Shown: piece after piece, positions 1-5,644 of the stretch
Layout: each line of letters starts with the position of its first letter
Position numbering within the stretch: position 1 is the stretch's first letter
Origin: Candidatus Gastranaerophilales bacterium
GTDB taxonomy: Bacteria; Cyanobacteriota; Vampirovibrionia; Gastranaerophilales; Gastranaerophilaceae
Assembly: GCA_944326495.1 (NCBI GenBank)
Contig: CALVEE010000176.1
Span: 1-11,741 of the forward strand
Direction: 5' to 3'
DNA: 11,741 nucleotides
The notes under the pieces: model-generated
The model's input: only the letters and a program-made list of their open reading frames with translations
Databases searched by the model: none
What the model was told of the DNA's origin: nothing
Made by a program: the position numbers and the translations under genes

Positions 1-660
1 TATTGTGCTGATGATATAGAAAAACTTGTTATGCCGGTAGTTGAAGGCAGGGCTGATATTGTAGTAGGTGCAAGGGATATTTTTTCTATAAAAGAATTCT
101 CTCCAATGAAAAAACTTTTCCAAAAAATCGGCTCTGCTGTATTAAGATTGCTTTCATCTACTGCTGTAGATGATGCTCCGAGCGGGTTCAGGGCTTTTTC
201 TAAGCAGGCAGCAATTAGAATTAATGTTTTTGATAACTATACATATACTATGGAGACTCTGCTTCAAGCAAATGCAAAAGGCTTAAAAGTTATATCTGTA
301 CCCGTTAGGGTTAACCCGATGTTAAGAAAATCAAAACTTGTCAAAAATATTTTTGATTATATTTTCAAATCAATGAAAACAACAATAAGAATGTTTATTG
401 TATACCGTCCGTTTAGATTTTTTATAGCGATAGCCTCAATGCTGGGATTTGCCGGTATTGCTCTTGTTATAAGATTTCTCTATTTTTACATGCAGGGTAA
501 TGGAAACGGACATATCCAGTCGCTTATTTTTGCAGCAGTATTTTTGATTTCAGCTGTGCAAGTCGGAATTATTGCAATTTTAGGGGATTTACTATCTATT
601 AACCGCAAACTTATAGAAGATGTTCAAACAAGGTTAAAGAAACTGGAATTAAATAAATAG
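1..660 (+). CDS. Family 2 glycosyltransferase with C-terminal membrane helices (5' end outside window)
   Basis: The frame is open to base 1. The ten codons before the first in-window ATG (base 31) read YCADDIEKLV, so the true start lies upstream. The segment from YCADDIEKLV through EGRADIVVGARD matches the stretch of family 2 glycosyltransferases (DPM1/GtrB/ArnC-like) that follows the metal-binding Asp motif, and DAPSGFRAFS (about residues 58-67 of the in-window protein) is a typical acceptor-side motif of this group. Two hydrophobic helices follow (about residues 137-163 and 171-198), then a short Lys/Glu-rich cytoplasmic tail. The family transfers a sugar from a nucleotide sugar to polyprenyl phosphate or another membrane acceptor at the inner face of the membrane. 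The sugar and acceptor cannot be read from the sequence. The nucleotide-binding N-terminus is missing because of the window edge, not because of mutation. The next gene is convergent, and no plus-strand terminator with a T-run follows the stop. Confidence 0.88.
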   Translation, partial: YCADDIEKLVMPVVEGRADIVVGARDIFSIKEFSPMKKLFQKIGSAVLRLLSSTAVDDAPSGFRAFSKQAAIRINVFDNYTYTMETLLQANAKGLKVISVPVRVNPMLRKSKLVKNIFDYIFKSMKTTIRMFIVYRPFRFFIAIASMLGFAGIALVIRFLYFYMQGNGNGHIQSLIFAAVFLISAVQVGIIAILGDLLSINRKLIEDVQTRLKKLELNK

Positions 661-661
661 C

Positions 662-692
662 AAAGAAAAAACCGCTCTGGGAAGAAGCGGCT
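662..692 (-). terminator. Rho-independent terminator of the MGMAASQ gene
   Basis: Read on the minus strand, a GC stem CCGCT/AGCGG (bases 686-690 and 672-676) closes a short loop and is followed at once by six T (bases 671-666). Inner pairing can extend by two pairs across a one-base bulge. It lies about 90 bases after the stop of the minus-strand gene at 783. On the plus strand no T-run follows, so it is probably not the terminator of the glycosyltransferase gene. Confidence 0.75.
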
Positions 693-700
693 AAAGAAAA

Positions 701-728
701 GGGAAAAAGGGAAGGGATAATTGGGGGG
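701..728 (+). other. G-quadruplex motif in a convergent intergenic region
   Basis: Four G-tracts lie on the plus strand at 701-703, 709-711, 714-716 and 723-728, with loops of 5, 2 and 6 bases. This fits the G3+N1-7 rule. The motif sits in a long purine-rich tract (about 677-735) after the glycosyltransferase stop, and would be G-rich in that gene's 3' UTR. Folding is inferred from the pattern only. Confidence 0.5.
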
Positions 729-767
729 TAAATGAAAAGTAAATAGATAAAAACATTTACTTACCCC
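724..767. repeat. Imperfect inverted repeat before the stop of the MGMAASQ gene
   Basis: GTAAATG (728-734) pairs with CATTTAC (754-760). GGGG (724-727) pairs with CCCC (764-767) if the TTA at 761-763 is bulged. An alternative pairing is GGGGTAA with TTACCCC. The loop is A-rich and no T-run follows on either strand, so it is a possible 3' stabilising hairpin rather than an intrinsic terminator. It shares its G-tract with the G-quadruplex motif, so the two structures would exclude each other on one strand. Confidence 0.4.
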
Positions 768-782
768 TATTTATAAACTTAA

Positions 783-1931
783 TTAACTGAATATACCAAA
801 GGTTCTCTCAATGTTATCGTCTCTAACTTTTCCTATGGATTCCATTTCAGTTGTTATTGATGTTCTTTCTGTTTCAAGTTTGCTTAATTCATTATCAAAT
901 TTAGTGTCCTTAGTATTAATAATGTCTAATTCATGTTCATATTCAGCTTCTGCTTTCTTTAAATCAGTATCGTCAGACACTTCTTGCAGGAAGCTTGCAC
1001 TCGTGCTTGTTGCAACACTTGTATCATCCCATTCGTAAGTATCCGGATTAAATTCTGAAATCAGAACACGGCCAGACTGTACCATATTATTGAACCATTC
1101 ATTAGCTTCATCTCCGGAAACATATTGATCTTCAATTTCCTGACAGCCGCCTGATTCCTTAATTATTTCATATAAAGAAACGTAATAATTGAATTCATCT
1201 TTGATTGAAGTCCAGGTCATATCATTATAAATTTTGTTGTTTTCTGGGTCTCCTAAAACAACATCTTGGTCATCTTGTTTCTCCAAATTCATATAATTAA
1301 AAATTTCACTGCCGTATTTATCATATAACATATCTCTAAATTTTGTCAGAGCTTCTGTTTTAGCACCCTGATCTTCAGCATTTTCTATATCATCATATGC
1401 TGCAACTAAATCTGTATCATCTTGGTGCTCATTAAATACTAATTCTTCCATATCAGACATTGTAACAAAATCATTATCCTCTTGATTAGAGCCGCCAATA
1501 AAAACAGCATTACCTATGGTATCTCCATTTTCTGCTCCTGAATCCCAGCAAAAACATCCATCAAATCCTAACATTGCCCAGGCAAATGTATATTTATCGT
1601 TGCTATATTCTTCATACATATCTGCAGTATTAGAATCAACAATAAGTTTTCCTGTTTTTGCATCAGTTAATGCATATTGAGTACATCTGCTGCTATCATA
1701 TCCGCAGACAGTTGAGAAGTTTGCATCTACAAATGTTTTTGTACCATTTCCGTTATAAAATGCGACTTGAATTTTCTTGGCATCTAAAGCATCACAATAG
1801 GCCTGGTACGCTTCATCTTTCTGCGTAGCCAAAGCTATCTTCTGGCTCTGGATATTTTGTGCTTTGTACTCAATATCGTGGAGCCGGCTCGTTAGAGTTA
1901 ATAATCTAGCTTGTGACGCTGCCATTCCCAT
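783..1931 (-). CDS. Acidic orphan protein with helical ends (MGMAASQ protein), unknown function
   Basis: I do not recognise a named domain in this 382-residue protein. About 50 N-terminal residues beginning MGMAASQARLL are predicted helical and rich in Gln, Ala and Lys. About 60 C-terminal residues (about 323-382) form a second heptad-like, charged helix ending in DNIERTFGIFS. The middle is very acidic and contains six cysteines overall (46, 76, 82, 126, 128, 263), including a CFC motif at 126-128. There is no classical signal peptide and no membrane helix. Helical ends around a variable centre resemble exported axial or filament proteins, but I see no flagellin, hook or needle signature. The start is the ATG at 1931; a second ATG two codons in is possible. 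The AAAAGGA ribosome-site candidate (1944-1950) is 12 bases from the start, longer than usual. A sigma-28-like promoter lies upstream and a terminator follows. The opening motif is one I associate, from memory, with Gastranaerophilales. Confidence 0.75.
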   Translation of the reverse strand: MGMAASQARLLTLTSRLHDIEYKAQNIQSQKIALATQKDEAYQAYCDALDAKKIQVAFYNGNGTKTFVDANFSTVCGYDSSRCTQYALTDAKTGKLIVDSNTADMYEEYSNDKYTFAWAMLGFDGCFCWDSGAENGDTIGNAVFIGGSNQEDNDFVTMSDMEELVFNEHQDDTDLVAAYDDIENAEDQGAKTEALTKFRDMLYDKYGSEIFNYMNLEKQDDQDVVLGDPENNKIYNDMTWTSIKDEFNYYVSLYEIIKESGGCQEIEDQYVSGDEANEWFNNMVQSGRVLISEFNPDTYEWDDTSVATSTSASFLQEVSDDTDLKKAEAEYEHELDIINTKDTKFDNELSKLETERTSITTEMESIGKVRDDNIERTFGIFS

Positions 1932-1974
1932 TGTTGTTCGTAGTCCTTTTTATTTTTTTCCCTTGTTAATATTG

Positions 1975-2002
1975 TTTACGGCACATTTTGATAAAAACTT
2001 TA
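1975..2002 (-). promoter_or_regulatory. Sigma-28 (FliA/SigD)-like promoter of the MGMAASQ gene
   Basis: On the minus strand, TAAAGTTT (2002-1995) is an exact match to the E. coli FliA -35 consensus. A 12-base spacer follows, then GCCGTAAA (1982-1975), against the consensus GCCGATAA after 11 bases. Initiation would fall roughly 35-40 bases before the ATG at 1931. The same arrangement precedes the gene at 5645, which supports it as a real element. The extra spacer base and shifted A/T bases make this the weaker of the two copies. Confidence 0.65.
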
Positions 2003-2016
2003 GCTTTTTAGAAAAT

Positions 2017-2026
2017 ATTGTTACAA
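2017..2026 (-). promoter_or_regulatory. Conserved TTGTAACAAT box upstream of a sigma-28-like promoter
   Basis: Reading on the minus strand gives TTGTAACAAT, nearly palindromic, ending exactly 14 bases before the TAAAGTTT element. The identical ten bases occur at the identical distance before the promoter at 5590. It could be an activator site or an upstream element contacting RNA polymerase. Function is inferred only from this conserved spacing. Confidence 0.5.
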
Positions 2027-2043
2027 ATCTTTACATATCACTC

Positions 2044-2070
2044 AAAAAAAAAACTTCTCTAATGAGAAGC
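2044..2070 (-). terminator. Rho-independent terminator of the perM-radical SAM operon
   Basis: On the minus strand a CTTCTC/GAGAAG stem (2069-2064 and 2059-2054) with a four-base loop is followed directly by ten T (2053-2044). It ends the transcript of the radical SAM gene, whose stop is about 125 bases upstream, and insulates the promoter of the MGMAASQ gene that begins a few bases later. Confidence 0.85.
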
Positions 2071-2090
2071 TGGAAAATTAGTTAGGAAGG

Positions 2091-2109
2091 GATTTTAGGG
2101 ATTAAAATC
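2091..2109. repeat. AT-rich inverted repeat in the 3' UTR of the radical SAM gene
   Basis: GATTTTA (2091-2097) and TAAAATC (2103-2109) are perfect inverted copies around a five-base GGGAT loop. On the plus strand TTTTT follows (2110-2114), so it resembles a weak plus-strand terminator, but no plus-strand gene lies upstream of it. It may be a structural part of the minus-strand 3' UTR. Confidence 0.35.
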
Positions 2110-2136
2110 TTTTTGTTTACATCTTACATATATATA

Positions 2137-2155
2137 AAGGATATAAATTATCCTT
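2137..2155. repeat. Perfect 7-base inverted repeat in the 3' UTR of the radical SAM gene
   Basis: AAGGATA (2137-2143) and TATCCTT (2149-2155) pair perfectly around a five-base loop. No T-run follows on either strand. It lies about 40 bases after the radical SAM stop, and its role is unknown. Confidence 0.35.
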
Positions 2156-2195
2156 CAATTTCAGAATTAAAATATTTTGTTACAAAACTTAATAA

Positions 2196-3689
2196 TTATA
2201 TTCTTTTTAATAAACGGTTGTATTCGTTAATAAGTAGTTGTTTTGGAGGGTAATTTGCTATTATATCCCAGGGGAGTTCTTCGGCTAAGTCATAGCCGTC
2301 TATAGTTTTATTAATATCAATTCCCGTTTCTTTTAGAGCTTTTTTGAAAGCGCCTGTATTTTCACCGTTATTATATACTGCAGTCAGAAACTCTGCTAAA
2401 TTTTTATCACCTCTTGATAATACTGTCTGCCAAAAATCCCATTTTATGCTTGAGAATTTTGATTTTACTCCTATTTTAGCTAAGCCTTTTTCCAAAAATT
2501 TTTGTTTAGCTTCAAGCGATTTGGTATCTTCTCTCTTTGTCCATTGAAGCGGAGTCTGCGGCTTTGGAACAAATGTTGAGAATGAAAATTCAAGCCCGAA
2601 GCCTTTATTTTCTTGTTTAAGTTTTTCCGCAAGAGTCAGGAATTCCCATATATCTTCCTCAGTTTCGGATGGAATTCCTATCATTGAATAGATTTTTAAG
2701 CCTTTCAGGCCGTTTTCCCGTGCAATTTTAACCGCATTTATGATTTGTTCTTCTTTTAAATTTTTATTGATAAATCTCCGCAATCGTTCGCTTGCAGCCT
2801 CAATCGCAATTGTTGAATGTTTTTGCCCGCCCTTTACGAGTATCTGAACCATCTTAGGAGTAACAGAGTCTGTTCTTAGAGATGAAATCCCTAATTCAAT
2901 ATCCATGCCGGAGTTCATTTTTTGATTAAGATATTCCATAATATCTTCAAATTGCGGGTGAGCGCTTATCTGCGCTCCTAACAGTGCAATTTTATTCGTA
3001 TATTGTAGCCCTAAATCTATTGCTTCCAGAATTTTTTCGTATTCATAATATCTGAACGGAAGGTTTGTATATGATGCAGTACAAAATGCACACCGGTTCA
3101 TACAGCCTCTTGCAATCTCTATTACAAAAGTATCTTTAAAATAGCTTTTTTCGCTAAGTATAGGTGTATATATGACCTCGCTAAGCTTTGAAGTATATTT
3201 TTTTACAGGCTTATCAGGAATATATACACCTTCGATTTTGCTTAATAGTTCAAGCGCCTGTTCTTTGTCATTATTTTTCAGGATTTGAAGAATTCTCGAA
3301 AAAGTATCTTCTCCATCCCCTATAATCATAAAATCAAAGAAAGCTTCATAAGGACGGGGGTTTGTTGTTAAAACCGGTCCTCCTGCAAAGATAAGCGGAT
3401 GAGAACCGTCTCTGTTATTTACCTCGAAAGGTATATTTAACTTTTCCAAAATTTTAAATACACCCAGAAAATCAAAATCAAAAGACATAGAAAACGCAAT
3501 TGCGCCAATATCTTTTACCCTTGGAATATTATCCACAGAAGCTCTGATTGCATTTACTCCTTCATATATATCCGCTTCCCTAAAAAGCCATAAATACCCC
3601 AGAGATGCCAGCGCAAAAGATTCCGGCGCCGGATACGCCATTATTAAGTTATAATCACCTTTCCCTGGTTTGTATAATATTTTTTCCAT
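2196..3689 (-). CDS. Radical SAM protein with B12-binding-like N-terminal domain (YgiQ/COG1032-like)
   Basis: The 497-residue protein carries the radical SAM cluster motif CxxxCxxC at C196, C200 and C203, inside RGCMNRCAFC. These cysteines would bind the [4Fe-4S] cluster that cleaves S-adenosylmethionine. The N-terminal 150 residues have the alternating alpha/beta pattern of the B12-binding-like domain of COG1032 proteins, with GGP (103-105) and GDGED (124-128). I see no DxHxxG cobalamin-ligand motif, so B12 binding is doubtful. The barrel continues to about residue 400, with LLGAQISAHPQ where family members carry a substrate or SAM loop, and a helical C-terminal part follows. Its substrate cannot be read from the sequence. 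The start ATG overlaps the stop of the upstream PerM-like gene by one base (TGATG), so translation is probably coupled. A strong terminator lies downstream. Methylthiotransferase is less likely because no TRAM or UPF0004 domain is visible. Confidence 0.88.
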   Translation of the reverse strand: MEKILYKPGKGDYNLIMAYPAPESFALASLGYLWLFREADIYEGVNAIRASVDNIPRVKDIGAIAFSMSFDFDFLGVFKILEKLNIPFEVNNRDGSHPLIFAGGPVLTTNPRPYEAFFDFMIIGDGEDTFSRILQILKNNDKEQALELLSKIEGVYIPDKPVKKYTSKLSEVIYTPILSEKSYFKDTFVIEIARGCMNRCAFCTASYTNLPFRYYEYEKILEAIDLGLQYTNKIALLGAQISAHPQFEDIMEYLNQKMNSGMDIELGISSLRTDSVTPKMVQILVKGGQKHSTIAIEAASERLRRFINKNLKEEQIINAVKIARENGLKGLKIYSMIGIPSETEEDIWEFLTLAEKLKQENKGFGLEFSFSTFVPKPQTPLQWTKREDTKSLEAKQKFLEKGLAKIGVKSKFSSIKWDFWQTVLSRGDKNLAEFLTAVYNNGENTGAFKKALKETGIDINKTIDGYDLAEELPWDIIANYPPKQLLINEYNRLLKRI

Positions 3690-4717
3690 CAGTTAATATT
3701 CTTTATGTACAATTCTTCAATCAGCACGCACACTGTAGCTGCTATTGCAGGGGCAAAAATTACACCTACAACGCCTAAATATTGAGCTGTTACAAAAAGG
3801 AAAAAGTATATTATCAATGGGTGTAAGTCAAGGAACTTACTAAATATATAAGGTCTAACCAGATTATTTTCAGCCCATTGAGCAATTATAAACACCGCAA
3901 TAATAAGCGCAATAGTCACCGGCCCCATTTTATATGCCATTAATATTGTTATTAAAAGCCCTATACCGGGGCCTATAACAGGAATTAAATCCAATACAGC
4001 ATTTAAAATCCCGAGAATAAGAGCATAATCGACTTTTATTATTAAACGTCCTATTGCCATAATAATACCGACCCTTGCTATTGTAACGATTTGAGCCAGA
4101 ACATATCCGCCGATTTTTTTTGAAATAACTTCTATAATCTCATCGGCTTTATCTTTTAACTGACGCGGAAACAGGCTCAAATATGTTTTTTTGACAACCT
4201 CTTTATCGGAAAGAAAGTAATAGATGATTATGCAGGCGGCCAGAAAATAAACAACAGCTGATGCAAATCCCATGCTGAAGTCAATCGAGCTGTTAACAAA
4301 CTTTGTTGTGAAATTAGAAGTCGAAGAAATAACTTCTCCCATATCAAGCCGGCTTAGTATGGTTTGATTAAGAATTGGTGTGTTTAGTACAAATTCTTTT
4401 ACAGTAGCTATATGCGCCGGAAGCTGTGTAAGAAATGACTTAATCTGATGTCCGCCCATAACAAACATTGGTACTAAAAATAGTCCTGAAATAATTAAAA
4501 CAGCACCGAGAACAAGTCCTGAAGCCAGCGGTCTGTTCATCTTCTTTGCTGAAAGCTTATCTACAAGGGGATTTAGAGAGCACGCTATTACGTATGAAGC
4601 AAAGAATAATATTGCTATATCTTTTATTTTAGTAACAAAAATGATAAATAATATTGCGATGATAAAAAATATAATATTTTTAACGGTAATATATTTCCTC
4701 ACAAAAACATCAAACAT
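3689..4717 (-). CDS. AI-2E transporter family (PerM/TqsA-like) membrane protein
   Basis: This 342-residue polytopic protein has hydrophobic segments near residues 13-50 (two), 62-87, 151-170, 205-225, 231-282 (two or three) and 300-335. That fits the roughly eight helices of the AI-2E exporter/PerM family. The family hallmark DLIPVIGPGIG is at 243-253. A soluble stretch of about 60 residues separates helices three and four, as usual. Family members have been linked to export of autoinducer-2 and to ion or solute transport, but the substrate here is unknown, and autoinducer export should not be assumed from the family name. Translation starts at the ATG at 4717, with an ideal AAGGAG seven bases upstream (4725-4730). 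It is the first gene of an operon with the radical SAM gene, overlapping it by one base. Its promoter is one half of a symmetric divergent element shared with the ABC gene. Confidence 0.88.
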   Translation of the reverse strand: MFDVFVRKYITVKNIIFFIIAILFIIFVTKIKDIAILFFASYVIACSLNPLVDKLSAKKMNRPLASGLVLGAVLIISGLFLVPMFVMGGHQIKSFLTQLPAHIATVKEFVLNTPILNQTILSRLDMGEVISSTSNFTTKFVNSSIDFSMGFASAVVYFLAACIIIYYFLSDKEVVKKTYLSLFPRQLKDKADEIIEVISKKIGGYVLAQIVTIARVGIIMAIGRLIIKVDYALILGILNAVLDLIPVIGPGIGLLITILMAYKMGPVTIALIIAVFIIAQWAENNLVRPYIFSKFLDLHPLIIYFFLFVTAQYLGVVGVIFAPAIAATVCVLIEELYIKNIN

Positions 4718-4743
4718 AATATAGCTCCTTATCCTTTACGAGG

Positions 4744-4773
4744 ATTTTAACATAAAAGAGTCTATGTTAAAAT
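4744..4773. promoter_or_regulatory. Symmetric divergent promoter palindrome between perM-like and ABC genes
   Basis: ATTTTAACATA (4744-4754) and TATGTTAAAAT (4763-4773) are perfect 11-base inverted copies around an 8-base spacer. Each arm holds an extended -10 element, TGTTAAAAT: the plus-strand -10 is at 4768-4773 and the minus-strand -10 at 4749-4744. With a 17-base spacer, each -35 (TTTTAA) falls inside the opposite -10, so polymerase could probably occupy only one direction at a time. Plus initiation would fall about at the ABC ATG (4780), and minus initiation about 20 bases before the ATG at 4717. The palindrome could also be a regulator's operator. Confidence 0.55.
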
Positions 4774-4779
4774 GTTTGC

Positions 4780-5562
4780 ATGGATAATTTATTAGAGATA
4801 AAAAATCTTACAGTAGAGTATAATAATATAAAAAATTCTAAAGCCTCTTCAATAACTGCAGTAGATAATGTGTCTTTAAATATTCGTTCTGGAGAAATAT
4901 ATGCGCTGGCCGGTGAATCAGGGTGCGGGAAATCTACACTTTCAAAAACTGTTGTAAAACTCGTTAAGCCTAAATCCGGAGAAATACTTTTTGAAGGGAA
5001 AAATATTTATAATCAAACAAAAGAAGAGAAACGCAAATACCCGGCAAATGTTCAGATGGTTTTTCAAAATCCGTATTCCAGTCTTAATCCAAAGATGAAA
5101 ATAGGCGATACGCTTTCGGAACCATTAGATATCAATACTAATTATTCAAAGAATAGAAAGAAAACTATTATAAAACAGGTTTTAGAGGATGTCGGAATGT
5201 CTGAAAGCTGTTTGGATTTATATCCTCATGAGTTTTCGGGCGGACAGAGGCAGAGAATAGCTATTGCGCGTTCACTTGTATTAAATCCGAAATTATTAAT
5301 AGCAGATGAGCCTGTAAGTGCGCTGGATGCGAGCATTCAGGCGCAAATTATAAATTTATTAAAAGAATTAAAAGAGCAGAGAAATTTAACGATTTTATTC
5401 ATCTCACATGACCTTAATGTTATCAGATACCTGGCGGACAGGGTGGGAATAATGTATTATGGCAAGTTGATTGAAGAAAATATTGCAAGCTCAATTTTTA
5501 ATTTCCCTAAAAAAGAATACACAAGAACACTTCTTAGTTCAGCCCCTGTACTTAATTATTAA
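4780..5562 (+). CDS. ABC transporter ATP-binding protein, oligopeptide/dipeptide (OppF/DppF) type
   Basis: The 260-residue protein is a complete nucleotide-binding domain: Walker A GESGCGKST (45-53), Q-loop glutamine Q96 in VFQNPYSSLNP, signature FSGGQRQR (152-159), Walker B LLIADEP (172-178) with catalytic E177, D-loop SALD and switch histidine H210. The SSLNP sequence after the Q-loop and the YTRTLLSSAP tail are typical of the Opp/Dpp/nickel peptide-uptake ATPases. It is shorter than most OppF/DppF proteins (about 320 residues) and lacks the Cys-rich C-terminal iron-sulfur extension some carry. It would work at the cytoplasmic face with permease subunits and a second ATPase, none of which is nearby. 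The start at 4780 has no Shine-Dalgarno sequence; an extended -10 ends six bases upstream, suggesting a leaderless mRNA. It is divergent from the PerM-like gene. Confidence 0.92.
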   Translation: MDNLLEIKNLTVEYNNIKNSKASSITAVDNVSLNIRSGEIYALAGESGCGKSTLSKTVVKLVKPKSGEILFEGKNIYNQTKEEKRKYPANVQMVFQNPYSSLNPKMKIGDTLSEPLDINTNYSKNRKKTIIKQVLEDVGMSESCLDLYPHEFSGGQRQRIAIARSLVLNPKLLIADEPVSALDASIQAQIINLLKELKEQRNLTILFISHDLNVIRYLADRVGIMYYGKLIEENIASSIFNFPKKEYTRTLLSSAPVLNY

Positions 5563-5564
5563 GC

Positions 5565-5575
5565 ATTGTAACAAT
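5565..5575 (+). promoter_or_regulatory. Conserved TTGTAACAAT box (11-base ATTGTAACAAT palindrome)
   Basis: ATTGTAACAAT is a palindrome about a central A. It begins two bases after the ABC stop and ends 14 bases before the TAAAGTTT element at 5590. The gene at 783-1931 has the same TTGTAACAAT at the same distance from its promoter. A regulator site or polymerase-contacting element is inferred from this shared geometry. Confidence 0.5.
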
Positions 5576-5589
5576 TTTTCCAAAAATCC

Positions 5590-5616
5590 TAAAGTTTTTC
5601 TAAAAAATGCCGATAT
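5590..5616 (+). promoter_or_regulatory. Sigma-28 (FliA/SigD)-like promoter of the acidic protein gene
   Basis: TAAAGTTT (5590-5597), an 11-base spacer and GCCGATAT (5609-5616) match the FliA consensus (TAAAGTTT-N11-GCCGATAA) at all but one base, and the -10 equals the Bacillus SigD form GCCGATAT. Initiation would fall near 5622-5624, giving a leader of roughly 21 bases that carries AAGGA (5634-5638), six bases before the ATG at 5645. No good sigma-70 -35/-10 pair competes with it. Confidence 0.8.
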
Positions 5617-5644
5617 TCTGATTGTAGATAATTAAGGATGGGTT

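Noticed and set aside
1864..2085. A 73-codon plus-strand open frame spanning the start of the MGMAASQ gene and its promoter.
   Set aside because: It covers the antisense of a coding start, a promoter and a terminator. No Shine-Dalgarno sequence or family resemblance is seen.
2175..2187. A third TTGTTACAA-type palindrome (TTTTGTTACAAAA) just after the radical SAM stop.
   Set aside because: No TAAAGTTT/GCCG promoter follows at the expected distance on either strand, so I regard it as a chance AT-rich palindrome or, at most, a site of the same factor without a promoter.
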